From Terebella lapidaria (lineage: Eukaryota > Annelida > Polychaeta > Terebellida > Terebellidae), in assembly GCA_949152475.1 (NCBI GenBank), contig OX424564.1, forward strand, positions 33,788,165-33,852,164: a stretch of 64,000 bases of DNA, read 5' to 3'. Below, in pieces: positions 34,641 to 46,822 of this stretch. Below the pieces are notes generated by a model that was not told where the DNA came from, did no database searches, and saw only the letters and a program-made list of their open reading frames with translations. Position 1 is the first letter of the stretch; each line of letters begins with the position of its first letter. The translations under genes and the position numbers were made by a program.

Positions 34641-35199
34641 CTATATCGAATCGTACTGCCAGATTTGGCCACCTGAATCCCTCGTACCGTTGGTCAGGCT
34701 CTGCTGGATAGGTGTTCCTGATCTTGGTGACGAGACAAGCAGGAAGGGGAATCCTGCTCCGTTGGCCCACGATACCCCAGCACCACCGCACCAAGTGCCG
34801 GTGTGCAGTGTAACGGTACCGCCTGCAAGATGATTTGATCAACAATAATTATTAAAATAATCATTTTGGGCAGAATTTACTTCTATTCATTGTTTTCATA
34901 CCATTAATCATATCTATTCATTTTTCATACTAAAAACAATTTCACTTTGCTTGCTTTGATGATCTTACCTGTTCTGCTCTGGTGGTGCCCTCTGCCTGTC
35001 ATACTTTTCGAAGGTGGGCCACACCGCTGCGGGTACCCAGGGCCTGATGTTGTCTATGCATCCTGGGTGCTGGGTAAAACAGGTTATATCCGAACCCTCC
35101 TCTCGAAGCTCCTCTATCTTCGTCATCAGAGCCGGCACTTCAAGACTGCAGCGGCTCTCCACCTCTGTCTCCATCGGTGCACAGAGGCCACACAGACAC
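34549..35199 (-). CDS. P2X7 ballast-domain protein, last two exons
   Basis: Two exons on the minus strand join cleanly: 35199-34969 (acceptor TGTGTAG, donor AG/GTAAG) and 34822-34549 (acceptor TTGCAG, stop TAA). The protein reads CLCGLCAPMETEVESRC, then ITCFTQHPGCIDNI, then RYRYTAHRHLVRWCWGIVGQ and IPLPACLVTKIRNTYP. This is the signature order of the P2X7 receptor intracellular C-terminal ballast domain, with its zinc-binding cysteines and the YRxxAYRxFxRWCWG block. In vertebrates the domain binds zinc and guanine nucleotides. In lophotrochozoans it is known from many proteins without the P2X channel. Upstream exons were not found, so the N-terminus and any fusion partner are unknown. The visible part has no stops or frameshifts. 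Confidence 0.85.
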
Positions 35200-35763
35200 C
35201 TACACATACAAAATATTGTGTTAATAGCGAGACGATATATTAGATGTACAGTATATTTTCAAGGTTAAAAGTTTTATCCTCAGTGCACGAATGATTAAAT
35301 CTGTCGTCCACATTTGAGTTGTTGAGTTTGAATTTTCATGACATAGGCTAAGGGCTTGTGTAAAACAACGAATAGTGCACATCAATGTAATTTAAAATTA
35401 GCTAGTACTAGTAAGTACATGACAGGGATTAAGTAGAATTTAGTTCATACAATAATATGATGGGAATTTGACTCAGTTAATGAATTATTTACGAGTATAT
35501 ATATATATATCTTGTACAATGTATATATAGATCTATCTTGTACAATGGGGAGTGCCCTCGGTTCGAACATGTATGGCCGTGCCATCTTGCAAAGTTGTGT
35601 TCAAATTGTGGCGTAATCATCATGGCTGCCCCCGGTCTCCACGTGAACGCATAATTAGTATGTTTACAACTCGCAAAAAAAACATTTCTGTTGGTAAATA
35701 TGTCGGTAATATTTTCTAATTTCATATTAGAAGGTCCTATGAATATTTTCACATAATATAACA

Positions 35764-36721
35764 TTGACATACCCCAGGAAAGTTTACTCGCACTTTAATA
35801 CGCCCCACATTAACTATTTGTTAAAAGGATCGCTAAACTACATCAAGAAATATTCAGTATTTATCAAAAATATTTTTTGGAAGCAAATTTTGGACGCTTG
35901 GATATGTTATCGAGAAAAAATATACTGTACTTATGACGACCAATATCGTCTTAATACTGTAATTTGGTACTCTGAATTTCCCAAATATGAAAACTTCCAA
36001 ATACGCAAAAATGGGTTTATCTCGAAAGGAATGGTCTATTTTATAGATGAATATAACTAAGAAGAAAAAACGTTGATTAGTAGGACTCAGCTCGTTGAAA
36101 AATATAATATATGAATTATCTTGATTACTTTAGATTTAGAGAATCAATTCTTAAGCCCATTAATGACATAATTAAAAAAGATCAGCTTAAAGTAGACTTT
36201 AACATTATACAACCTTTGGCAGAAAGGTGTGCAAACTGTCATATACTAAACTAATCAAATTATAACCAAGAAAGATTCATATAAATGGCAATAAAGAAAG
36301 GTGTGCAAATTCTCATATACTAAACTAATCAAATCATTACTTCAGATAAATGGCAAGCCGAATTATCAGAAGTTTATGACAATAAAAATTGGGAATAAAT
36401 CTTAACCAAAAAATCAGTCGAGACAAAATCATGCAAAGCTTTCAGTACAAATTACTACATCGGGTTTTAGAAACAAATAAACTACTTTATACCTACAGAT
36501 TGAGGGATAATCTCTATTGTGATTTTTGCCAAGAAATTACAGATGATTCAGCACATTTTTTCTACACATGCCCAATAAAGCAAAAAATATGGCATGGAAT
36601 TGCAGTGTGGTTGATGCCAGAAATAAAATTGTTCCCCTCTATGAATATTAAGAATATTTTATTGGGAATTTTTCAAGAAAAAAACCCCGTTAGAATATTA
36701 ACTTTGAAAAGGCAATATTAA
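35764..36721 (+). pseudogene. L1/Tx1-like LINE ORF2 C-terminal remnant
   Basis: Frame 35764-36060 shows NIFWKQILDAWICYRE and GFISKGMVYFIDEY, and the next segment reads LDYFRFRESILKPI. Frame 36389-36721 shows FQYKLLHRVLETNKLLYTYR, then LYCDFCQEITDDSAHFFYTC and IKQKIW, a C-x2-C...H...C cysteine motif (zf-RVT type) at the end of L1/Tx1 ORF2 proteins. RT and endonuclease are absent and the frame is interrupted, partly by a local duplication at 36219-36340. It is a 5'-truncated LINE copy. Confidence 0.8.
36219..36340 (+). repeat. 77-bp partial tandem duplication in the LINE remnant
   Basis: AGAAAGGTGTGCAAACTGTC plus ATATACTAAACTAATCAAAT at 36220 recurs with one or two changes at 36297. This duplication breaks the LINE frame. 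Confidence 0.8.
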
Positions 36722-36889
36722 CTTTGAAAAGGTAACTATATACTAGAAAGTGGACCACTGGCATATATAAAATTATGGATGCAAAGCATTTTAAAGAAAT
36801 AAAGTGAAAATCGAATTGAATTTTAGTAACATGACCCAAAGAGCGTAAAACATAACAAAATGGGCCCCCATTAAGGCCCAATTTGATTA

Positions 36890-38130
36890 ACGGTTATAGT
36901 TACAATTATTGTTTTGGAATTGAACTTTACACTGTTCCATTAGATATATTCCCGTGTGCCATTACCCTATTATACAGAAAAAATAGTGTGTGTCTTTCTT
37001 TTTTCATAGTTCTATTATGTGGCAATATAGGATGCAGTGGAGGACCATGTACGTGTACATGAATGTGTATGTGTGGTTCTTTTTTTAGTGCGAATGTATT
37101 ATCTGTGTAAACGAATGTGTCACTCTTGAATATATGTTTTTTTGACAAAAGGAAATAAATGATTCACGGAGAAAAAGAATAAGAAAAAGTGAGTTCTGGC
37201 TGTGAGCATTTTGTCTGCAGAATCCAATTTACACATATCAAGTCAGGCGTTACACTGAGAGTTAGCCTTCAAGGTAATCCGAGGTCGAGTTCAAGGTCAC
37301 CATAAGATGTGTCATATATGACTTCCTATGCATGTAGGTGTATAATACTAACATACATATGCAAGCATTTGGGCCTCAGGTGCCATTTCGTGCACATATC
37401 AGGCCATTTTGGATCTTGTGGGCCTACGTATTGAACATTTAGAACAATTTCAGGGCGACCCATCTTCATGCACAACATCAAGAACCCCAATTACTATTAG
37501 AATATTCTGAAATACAAATCTAAAAACTGATCAGAGTTATGAAATCATGTATTCATGAGTTCACAAAACTTCTTGTTTTGTCTTGTCTTGTCAGATAATT
37601 ATTGAGAAAAATAAACGAGAAGTTAACTTCCATTTAAGAAGTTAACTTCCATTCATTCCATGATTTTGGGCTTTTTGATTCCGTCAAATATGTGACAATA
37701 TCGGACACCTCATCGAGCCATGACAGCAGCAGTAGCAGCGGACACTGTGGCATTCTAATAAAGAAGGATGGACTCACAGAATAATATGTTCGCAACGACA
37801 TTGCATTTTTAGGCTACTAATTGAAGGCTGATGAGCTATAGTTGTTAGCTGGCGTCCTGTACCGTTGTGTGTCTGATTTGTCAGTAATCGTCTTCTCTGA
37901 AACCTTGAGCCATGATTATTCTTCAAGGCACATATGAGGTGTATACATGTATTCAATGATAATGACCTTTTTTAATTGAGCCGTAGAGGGAAAATGATAT
38001 GCATTCTACAATTGCCACACTGTTTGAGGCATGTGATTTCACATACTGCACACCATCTGTTCCTCGTTTGGAAAGTGAAAACATATTTCCTCATTATGAG
38101 TTCAGGAATATATTCTAGGTTCAATTCCTA
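36890..38130. other. Unassigned DNA with a few short repeats
   Basis: A decayed satellite-like stretch at about 37268-37350 (AAGGTAATCCGAGGTCGAGT) recalls the 134-bp unit. AAGAAGTTAACTTCCATT is doubled at 37618-37655. No gene recognised. Confidence 0.45.
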
Positions 38131-38135
38131 TGGAA

Positions 38136-38800
38136 ATGTAACCTTGTGTCCGGTGGTTATGACAACATTATTTTCTTGGTGTTATTATGATTGATGTGAC
38201 AAATAATGCAAGTTATTTGAGAATACCGTCGCCAACGTTTATAAAAAGGCAATTAATTGTGATGTGTTGAAATACCACTTGGTTTATTTCGTCGAAATCA
38301 TCAATAGATCACCATAAATATTCCAGGCTTTTTGTTAATGAACCAGAAAATTAGACACAGTCGCAGTACAAAGAAAGTCTGGAACTTGACATCAACTTTT
38401 CTGAAACTGCCGATTGTGAACCTGTTGTGATTTTTAAACTTCAAATAAATGAAAATGATGAACATATCAGTGGCAAATAGTGTACATGCGCATATGAGCA
38501 ATTGAAAAGATCGAATGAGTCTGTACAGGTAAACTCTATTTGATGGTTTAACTAACTACTTGAATTCGATTTTTTTAATGTGAAATATATTCATATGTAG
38601 TTATAAATACTGTGTGGGGATGACAGTGTAATATTCATTAGTTTTTTGTACATGAGCTCTCCTTACAGAAGCATGATTTATAAGGAACCATACCAAGGCT
38701 ACTAACATCTAGTTGCCAGATACAATTGCCATGAAATTTATAGCTGTATTCTCGGTAATTTAGGCTGTCTTTCAAAGGAAACTGGAACCTTGTGCTGCAA
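38136..38800 (+). repeat. Dispersed repeat D, copy 2
   Basis: Matches 25640-26315 in order and orientation with moderate divergence and small indels. Confidence 0.8.
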
Positions 38801-38809
38801 CAAAAGTGG

Positions 38810-41800
38810 AGTTTCCACAAGACTCATTTTTTCACAACTCACAAGGTACAGCTGCCATTCAATTTACAACTATATACTATACACATATTAATACCATAAA
38901 CATATTAAGACACAAACTGACAACAGTTATGTCTAACTACAATAGATAAATCCGCTACAGTACTAACACATACAACAATGATCAATATATACATTTTAGC
39001 TATCTCCTGTTACTGATATTCAATAAGCGGGCTAACATTTGCTGGATCTTGATCAGAATATGATTGGTCTCTCCGCCTTGCTAGGCAAACAATAGCCGTT
39101 AATTACGGCCGAATCAGCATATTTATCGAAAAAGATGAGTGAATTCATGGCTTCTGACGGAAGAGTGCGCTGAATATTAAAAGGAATGCCTGTACACACT
39201 CGCGCTGGGCATGTGTTGATACATTAGCTAATTACTGATTCATTTGGAGAATATTTCATGTTATTCAAATATATTGTCCATTTTTGACAAATGCTGTGAT
39301 CTCTCAGATCTCTAACATTACACATCGATTGTGTATTAGTACACATATTAATGCCACCCAGTTTACAATAGAACACTCACAGTTCGCACAATGTCTGCCC
39401 TGACGACAACTGTTACAGTGTGGGCACAGTCAGAGGCTCGGATTTAAAAAGAATATGAATGGAATGAAATTGTCATTTGTATACTTGAATGTATGGCTAT
39501 TCATTCAATCATCCTAGCTTGATCACTCTGCTCATTTGAATATTGAAAATATTGGTGGGATCTTGGAGTGACATGGGTTACTGGATAATATCATATAATG
39601 TTCACACACTGATGGTGATGTATCATTTTTCCATCTCAAGATGATTCTCGCCTTACCCATTTTCTCGTTAATGTTGGATAAGTTAGGGATAAATAAACAC
39701 TCAAAGGTCCAAGCAATATACATACTTATCATCGGATTGCTGCAAATGCGCGATTCTGATTGGTCAACTCTCCGACAATACCACGCCGTATTTGGAGAGC
39801 TGTGACGCAACCCCACGATATTTTCTGTATCGTGGGCTACCATGGACTTTAGACCCCGATACGGCAGGATATCTGCCTTCAGTCAGCATATCCCACTCGG
39901 CCTGTATAAACATTACACTAGTATAACAAGATATATGATATTGTTTGAATAAGGGCATCCGAAAACATTCTATGAAATAATAAACTTCACAAAACTTGAT
40001 CATGTTTATCCCAAGTGGGTCCCCTAAGGTCTCACTGTGTGTTCTTTGCATGCAGAGCTTTGTTCGGAAGTCATATGCTATTAAACCCCACGTTCCCCGC
40101 TTCCTGTGTCTATGAGGGTGTCAACCACTACATGCTTTATGATCAGCGACAAGCCTGATCAATGTCTGTAGACTGAAATGTCTACAACACTTACAGGCTG
40201 CTCCCCTGTGGATGAGCCTTGGAAATTAGAATAATACCACTGTCTTACCGGACTGTTCTGAACGCACCCTACACTCGTTGATCCAGTGTTATGCTGATTG
40301 ATGGGGTAGGGTCATCAGTAATTGCGGACAAACGTCAGAACAATTCCGATCCATGCGTGAACAACAATGGCTGTGCTCTTCAATGATGTACTTGATAATC
40401 TCACTATGTTACATCAATATGCGCCTTTGAAGGGTGGTAGGGTGGATACATGGGCTCTAATGTTAACCCATGACGCTATCGTTGGAGAGATAGTCGGGTT
40501 ATTCTCAACTGCTCTAAAACATACCCCAAACAAAAGGAAGTCAGCCAAAACAGTTCATATCTCCAGAATTGTTGTACTTTAAATGGGGACTCTTTTGGGG
40601 AGTGTTTTCAATCGCAAAATAAATAAAACTAACATCGTTCTATGAATATGAAGACAATAGTGGTGTGTGTAAATTCTTTGACTGTAGTCCAGTCTTGTAC
40701 TGGCAATGCCATCTACCGGGAGATGCTTGATTGGCGAATGCCGAAGTTCCAGCAGTCTTACCATTATTTAGAGAGCCACTCAGCTAGAAGATTATATGAT
40801 CTACACATACCAATCCCCCCCCCCCCCTACACAGTGGTGGTAGGAATATGGTTGTAGAGATTATGTCCTGTTTGTGTGATCAGTACTCGTAATTGTGGAA
40901 TACCCAAGGAGATTCTCACCAAGTACAATACATGTAAATCCGCCAACTGTTTGTGGTTACCATTTTATTGCCTCGGATAACGATTCCTTTATGTACATAT
41001 GTGTACCAATAATAATCACACTAAAACATTTGATGGATGTAGATTCGTTGAAAGATATATCAAATGATTTCCTCAAACATATTTGTGTTGTTTTGTTCAT
41101 TTATACCTTCACTGGCAAGTGATGAAAACAGTAATGCAGGCGTGAATAATTTATTTGTCACTCTAATCTGACGGGACCAAATGTATCTGAAGTATGCTTC
41201 GGAAGAGCATGCAGAATTTACCACTGGCAGGTGAAAAGATAGTATTACTCCAACAGCCAGAGGCCATCTAAATGTATATGTTGTTTGACGGTAACACCAA
41301 GGACTCAATTCCTCGCTCCTAATCTATATTCGACTATGCCAGCATGACATAATTTAAATAAAGACTTGTGATCCTTCTTTGATAGAATTTTGGAACCATT
41401 CATGGATACAAATAACGTCACACTTCGTGTGCCATAATTATCAAGCCTACTTCCAGGATTTGGTGGCATGATAGTACATGTCACTATGAATTTTCCTGTA
41501 TATCAAATTTAAAAAAAAACTCTTTTATATAATCTGACGTTACCGTGTGACATTGAGAGGTCCACTAGACTATTTTGTCCTCTGGACTCATCACAGAGGA
41601 AATCTTCTATAAATATTTTCTAATGAATTTCAGCCACGTGTACATTCTTAGACTGCGTGCCTTAAATATTCATTCCTTGCAATCCCTTCATATCAGCAAT
41701 AAATCTATGCGTATTATCGACCATTTTCAAAATTTGCCATCGATACCCACGTACCCTGTTTCAACATGACCTCCTCACAGCAATAAGAACTCACCATGTG

Positions 41801-42390
41801 TCCGAAAATACCTTTTGGAATTTTTTATCGCGAGATTTATCTTAATTTCCAGCAGGTCACTAATTTTCCAAGCCAGGTAGATCTTGCTAGAGTACTGCAT
41901 GTCCAACATCGCTTTCACTTTACACACATTATATGCTCATGAACATGATGCCTCCAAATAATATATATGAATCTCCACACAATTCAACATTCACCTGCAT
42001 ATTGCTCACCAGTGTGGTGTAGATGGTCTACATTTAAGATACCCCGAACTACCTAAGTGGGTGTCAACCACTACAAACTTCGTGATCGGGGACAACTCTG
42101 ACAAGAGGGTGGAATGAATACATCACTTGCTGACTGCTGCCCTGTGGCCGGCAGCACCAACGGGGCGTAATGATATTGGTTACTCCACTTATATATGTGG
42201 TAAAAATATATGCCTCAGATAAGTGGAGTGCACCAAAGTGTCGTAGAATTTACTCTTGTCTTATATTAAGTCAATGTGATCCTATGCCTGCTAGGTGGAT
42301 TAAGTAGGTCGTACAGAAATTCAACATGGCTAGACTTGTTGACAAAGGCGGGTGAGATTTGCAAGCGACAGGATATAGTAACGACAGGAC
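38810..42390. other. Repeat-rich DNA without a recognised gene
   Basis: A GTGTCAACCACTACA segment at 40120 recurs at 42060. A GGACAAACGTCAGAACAATT segment at 40325 recurs at 44350. The word TTGACTGTAGTCCAG at 40678 recurs at 50310-50465 (reverse) and 58138. A C13 run lies at 40815-40827. I see no domain in any open frame. Confidence 0.5.
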
Positions 42391-42399
42391 CGTTTTTAC

Positions 42400-44110
42400 C
42401 CTCGCCCCGATAGGGGCAGAGGGTATTGTAATTGGGTCTGTCAGTTTGTATGTCTGTTTGTCTGTTTGTTTGTCCGCGCGCATAACTCAAAACCGAATGG
42501 TCCGATCGTCCTGAAATTTATAGGGAAGAAGCGGTATCACCGTGGCTCGGTCCTCCTCAATTTTTGTCAAAATCGGACAAAAACCGTTGCCATGGCAACG
42601 GAAAATGTAAAAATCAATAATTGACCATAACTCCGGTTCTATTCAAGATAAATTTTTCTAACTAATTTTGTATTTTTCTATGGTCAATTCCTGATCATCT
42701 GATATATGGCCCGTGGTCGTACGACCAAAACTCTCCATTATCGCCCGATGTCGAAAAATTGGGGGTCACGGTTTCGAATTTTTTTGGCCAGCGACGTTTC
42801 AGTGCAAATGTCTGCGCTTATAACTCAAAGGCAAACCGCCCGATCGATTTGAAATTTATAGGGCAATTTATTTTGCCAAAATCGGATGAAAACGGTTGCC
42901 ATGGCAACGGAAAAAAGAAAATCACATAATTGGCATTAACTCCGGTTCTACTTGATATTAATTTTTCCAACTATTTTTGTATTTTTTTTTGGGCGTTTCC
43001 CGATTGTATGGTGTACGACCGATGGTCGTACGACGAAAACTCTCCATTATCGCCCGATGTCGAAAAATTGGGGGTCACGATTTCGGTTATTTTTGGCCAG
43101 CGACGTTTCAGTGCAAATGTCTGTGCTCATAACTCAAAGGCAAACGGTCCGATCGATTTGAAATTTATAGGACTAGAGTGCTATGATGGTGGCTCAGACC
43201 CTTTAAAATTTTGCCAAAATCGGATGAAAACGGTTGCCATGGCAACGGAAAAAAAGAAAATCACATATTTGGCTCTAACTTCGGTTCTATTTGATATTAA
43301 TTTTTCCAACTATTTTTGTATTTTTCTTTGGCCAATTCCCGATCGTTTGGTGTACGACCGATGGTCGTACGACGAAAACTCTTTATTATCGCCCGATGTC
43401 GAAAAATTGGGGGTCACGATTTCGGTTATTTTTGGCCAGCGACGTTTCAGTGCAAATGTCTGTGCTCATAACTCGAAGGCAAACGGTCCGATCGATTTGA
43501 AATTTATAGGACTAGAGTGCTATGATGGTGGCTCAGACCCTTTAAAATTTTGCCGAAAACGGTTGCCATGGCAACGGAAAAAAAGAAAATCACATAATTG
43601 GCTCTAACTCCGGTTCTATTTGATATTAATTTTTCCAACTATTTTTGTATTTTTCTTTGGCCAATTCCCGATCGTTTGGTGTACGACCGATGGTCGTACG
43701 ACGAAAACTCTCCATTATCGCCGGATGTCGAAAAATTGGGGGTCACGATTTCGGTTATTTTTGGCCAGCGACGTTTCAGTGCAAATGTCTGCGCTCATAA
43801 CTCAAAGGCAAACGGTCCGATAGATTTGAAATTTATAGGGCTGGAGTGCTATGAAAGTGGCTCAATCCCTTTCAAATTTTGCCAAAATCGGCTGAAAACG
43901 GTTGCCATGGCAACTGAAAAAATAAAATCACATAATTGACTATAACTCCGGTTCTAATCAATATTAAATGTTCAACCTATTTTTGTATTTTTCTTTGGCC
44001 AATTCCCAATCGTATGGCGTACAACCGATGGTCTTAAGACCAAAACTCTCAATTATCGCCTAATTTTAGTGACTAAATCTGAAGGGCGAGGGTCTGCAAT
44101 CTCTGATTGT
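42400..44110 (+). repeat. Tandem array of about 330-bp units with palindromic X-boxes
   Basis: It opens with a hairpin ACCCTCGCCCC GATA GGGGCAGAGGGT (42400-42426) and ends near CTGAAGGGCGAGGGTCTG (44080-44100). Between them are about five units of 309-339 bases. Each holds CATAACTCAAAGGCAAAC, CCGATCGATTTGAAATTTAT, the perfect palindrome GTTGCCATGGCAAC, TAACTCCGGTTCTA, GATGGTCGTACGAC and GCCCGATGTCGAAAAATTGG. The palindromes are at 42586, 42895, 43233, 43562 and 43901. GTTGCCATGGCAAC is the ideal RFX-family X-box. A partial inverted copy lies at 63050-63570, so the array is mobile or part of a dispersed family. Confidence 0.85.
42930..43607 (+). other. 225-codon open frame across the array (not a convincing gene)
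   Basis: The frame stays open through two units because one period is 339 bases, a multiple of three. The protein is therefore a near-exact duplication (YDRWSYDENS, VEKLGVTISVIFGQRRFSAN and so on). No domain is recognisable. It is most likely a by-product of the tandem repeat. Confidence 0.3.
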
Positions 44111-44114
44111 CTCG

Positions 44115-44840
44115 TTCGTTCGTGCAATCGGCGTACATATGCTGAGTAACTCGGCAGTATGGACGCCAGGCGTTGAGCAATGCGAACAGCGTATTAGAAG
44201 AAATTTACGCTCCGTTGGTGCAACCGGCCCCAGAAATGTAAGGCTGCCATCACAAGTGCCATAAGGCTGTGGACGAGATTTATTGAGGGCGCATGTCTAT
44301 GGATAAATGGATGAATTTAGTGGTATGGTCATTGATGGGATAGTGTCGTCAATGATTGTGGACAAATGTCAGAACAATTGTACAAAGAACAATGGTGGTG
44401 CACTCCAGTGATGTGTATACTTATACTCCTTAAGTGTCCCATACATTGTGTCTGTTAATGTATCACGTCTGTGTTCCAAACATAATCTTGTAATGTTATT
44501 CCGCAATAATTCATAGTGTGTATTGGTCCACACCATTGGAAGAACATCGTGATGTTCCATGACGATTTTATTAGTACTAAAATCCTGTAACAAACTAAAA
44601 ACGGAAATAAAACACACATCACATGTTTAGTATCTACAAAATCTGTTACAACAAACAAATCTTATTAACACGCCGTCTGGATTTGTTTAATCAGTTCTTT
44701 AAATCATCGTCCACTCATATGTATAGATGCATCATAGCACATCATCTGGTATGATCTATCAGGATGCACTTCATGAAAATATGTGAAATGCATAATGGAA
44801 TTGTTTATAGTGGAGCGGTTTATTTTTTGATAGTAAGATA
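44115..44840. other. Unassigned DNA with one dispersed repeat
   Basis: The segment 44315-44410 (GGTCATTGATGGGATAGTGT, GGACAAATGTCAGAACAATT) repeats 40290-40390. Nothing else was recognised. Confidence 0.4.
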
Positions 44841-45562
44841 TTGGCCCAATTTCTCATCTCCGGGTTACCCCTGGGTTTTCATAACTCGAGGCTAACCCTG
44901 GGATAACCTGTAAGTCACCTTCAAGTTGCATTTGTCGAGTTATCCTTCGGCTATCACTGGTTTTCGTGACCCAGAGGTAACTCGGTGTTAACCCCGAGGT
45001 AACCCACGACATGATTTTCTCATCTATCATGGGTTTGTGTAACCCTGGGCTAACTTATACCGTTTTGTTAACCCTGGTATACAGTAGGTTCATGTAGGTG
45101 TTACATGTTGCACTATGGATACTTTTGTGCGTTTTAATTGCATCCGACGAAAACGGAGACAGTTACTGATTTTGATTCGATTTTATTTATTTCATCACCA
45201 AACATCAGTGATACGAACAATAAAATAATGTACATAAAAGAGAAATATATAGGACAAAATACATAGGATGTTCATGATTGTATGATGATGAGGAGCACTA
45301 AAAAGACACCAGAAAACACATCTGAGAACGGGAGAGAGTGTTTCGAAACAGAACGAAAGTGTTTCAATGTACATCAAGATGACATAGACTTCATCCGGCG
45401 CTCCCAGATCCCGCTTCAGTTTAACATGTTTAATATTGTGACTATTTCTCAATCAACACAAGCAATCTTTGCTTGTCATCTCCTTCGAAGTTTTCCTTTC
45501 TCTTGCTGTCGCCATAACCATATACCTCGTGCTCTCGCAACATCCGATATGTATGACATTCT

Positions 45563-46223
45563 GGCCCAAGTATCATACACTGCGCCTTCTTCTATATTCA
45601 AAAGGATTAAAAAGGTGACAAACGGATTAAATGGTATTCATTTAGTGGACGAGTAAACTCAAGTTTATGTATCAGTCACACACGCTTTTTGGCCGTAGTT
45701 TTGTTTTAAGTAATGGGATCAACTTGAAATTTTGTTCGTATTAATTGGGTATCATGCCGTAAATTCCAGAGTTCTATCTCAAAAATTGAGAAAGTTGGCC
45801 ATCTAACCCAATGTTGAATTTCGGCCCCAACATGGAATTTGCACAAAAAACAACAACTTTTATTCGATGTACGAGTTATATATTGCTTCAGAATAAACAT
45901 GTTTACTTAATATACACGGACTATGCCTTGCGACTCTAAATCAGAACAGTAGGTTCATTATGTAAAGGCATTAACACGATAAAAGCCCTGAGTTTGTTGA
46001 AATTTACTTGATCCCATTTCCGACTGAGTTAGATTGCCAACTTTTTCAGTTTTTGAGATAGAATTCTGAAATTTTGTTGAAAATTACGGCATGATACCCA
46101 ATTGGGAAATTCGCAATTTCAAGTTGATCCGATTATCAAAAACAAAACTACGGCCAAAAAGCGTGTTTCACTGATGGATGAACTTGAGTTTAGTATTAAG
46201 GCGCAGTGTATGATACTTGGGCC
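45563..46223. mobile_element. 8-bp-TSD MITE of family M, interrupted copy
   Basis: It starts GGCCCAAGTATCATACACTG and ends CAGTGTATGATACTTGGGCC. The exact 8-bp duplication GACATTCT flanks it (45555-45562 and 46224-46231). Its outer parts match the 125-bp copy at 17771-17895 almost base for base. The additional 537 bases come from the element inserted at 45656-46190 plus its duplicated TA. Confidence 0.92.
45656..46190. mobile_element. TA-target MITE inside the family M element
   Basis: Ends are AACTCAAGTTTATG and the complement of AACTCAAGTTCATC, extended by a long imperfect inverted repeat (ACACGCTTTTTGGCCGTAGT, then TTTTGTTTT). TA flanks both sides (45654-45655 and 46191-46192). The empty copy at 17771-17895 has a single TA at this point (GAG-TA-GTAT), proving a 2-bp TA target duplication. 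The length is 535 bp. Tc1/mariner type is inferred. Confidence 0.92.
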
Positions 46224-46246
46224 GACATTCTCGGCCCCGAGTGTTG

Positions 46247-46378
46247 CGGCCCATGTAGCACAGCCTACTATTTCTTCTAAATTCAATGAAGATTAAAAAT
46301 GTGCCAGACGGATTAAATATGGTATACATTCAGTGGGTGAGTATGATTAACAGAGTAAGGTGCGCTGCTTGGGCCAGT
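46247..46378. repeat. Diverged third copy of family M
   Basis: GCGGCCCATGTAGCACAGCC, GAAGATTAAAAATGTGCCAG, ACGGATTAAATATGGTATAC and AAGGTGCGCTGCTTGGGCC follow the order of the 125-bp element with many changes. It lies 15 bases beyond the TSD of the intact copy. Confidence 0.65.
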
Positions 46379-46822
46379 ATTGCGATCAGATCAGAATATT
46401 GAGCTGTTTAGGACCTCGAACGGCCATATCGAGATGAGTTGTTTTTGTGTGTAAGACTGAGTTGATTTGTTTGATTTTGAGCTCAGTGTATCGTGTTCTC
46501 AGTTTTATTTTGAGCTCATCTTAGACTGCACTAGATTGCCGAGCCAAACATACAACAAAACCACAGGTTAACCGCGGGTTAGCCTTAGGTTAGGTGACCT
46601 AGACCTAGCCTTGACATGGGAAACAAACCTGACCCACGCCCACGGGCCAGGGTTATCACTGTGTTAGCTCACCCAGGGTTAACCCTAAGTTTTGGACATA
46701 ACCTACCTGGGTTAACCCAGAGATGAGAAATTGGGCCTATATGTTTGTAACTACTTTCAGATATTTATTAATTTAAGCAGTGACATTAAACAAAGCTGGC
46801 ATCATTATGTAGTTTTCAACTT

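Larger units (their letters stand above)
44843..46737. mobile_element. Harbinger-like element carrying nested insertions
   Basis: GGCCCAATTTCTCATCTC at 44843-44860 is exactly complemented at 46720-46737. Both ends are followed inward by many GGGTTA/TAACCC words. Flanks suggest a short TSD (TAT or ATAT) that cannot be fixed. On the minus strand near 45455-45525, SKRKENFEGDDKQRLLVLIE resembles the start of the Myb/SANT-like second protein of PIF/Harbinger elements. The similarity is short. The unit is non-autonomous now: 45563-46223 is a foreign insertion and no transposase was seen. Confidence 0.65.

Noticed and set aside
42930-43607. 225-codon open frame as a gene
   Set aside because: It merely spans two tandem units whose period is a multiple of three. 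The frame is not kept across the other units.
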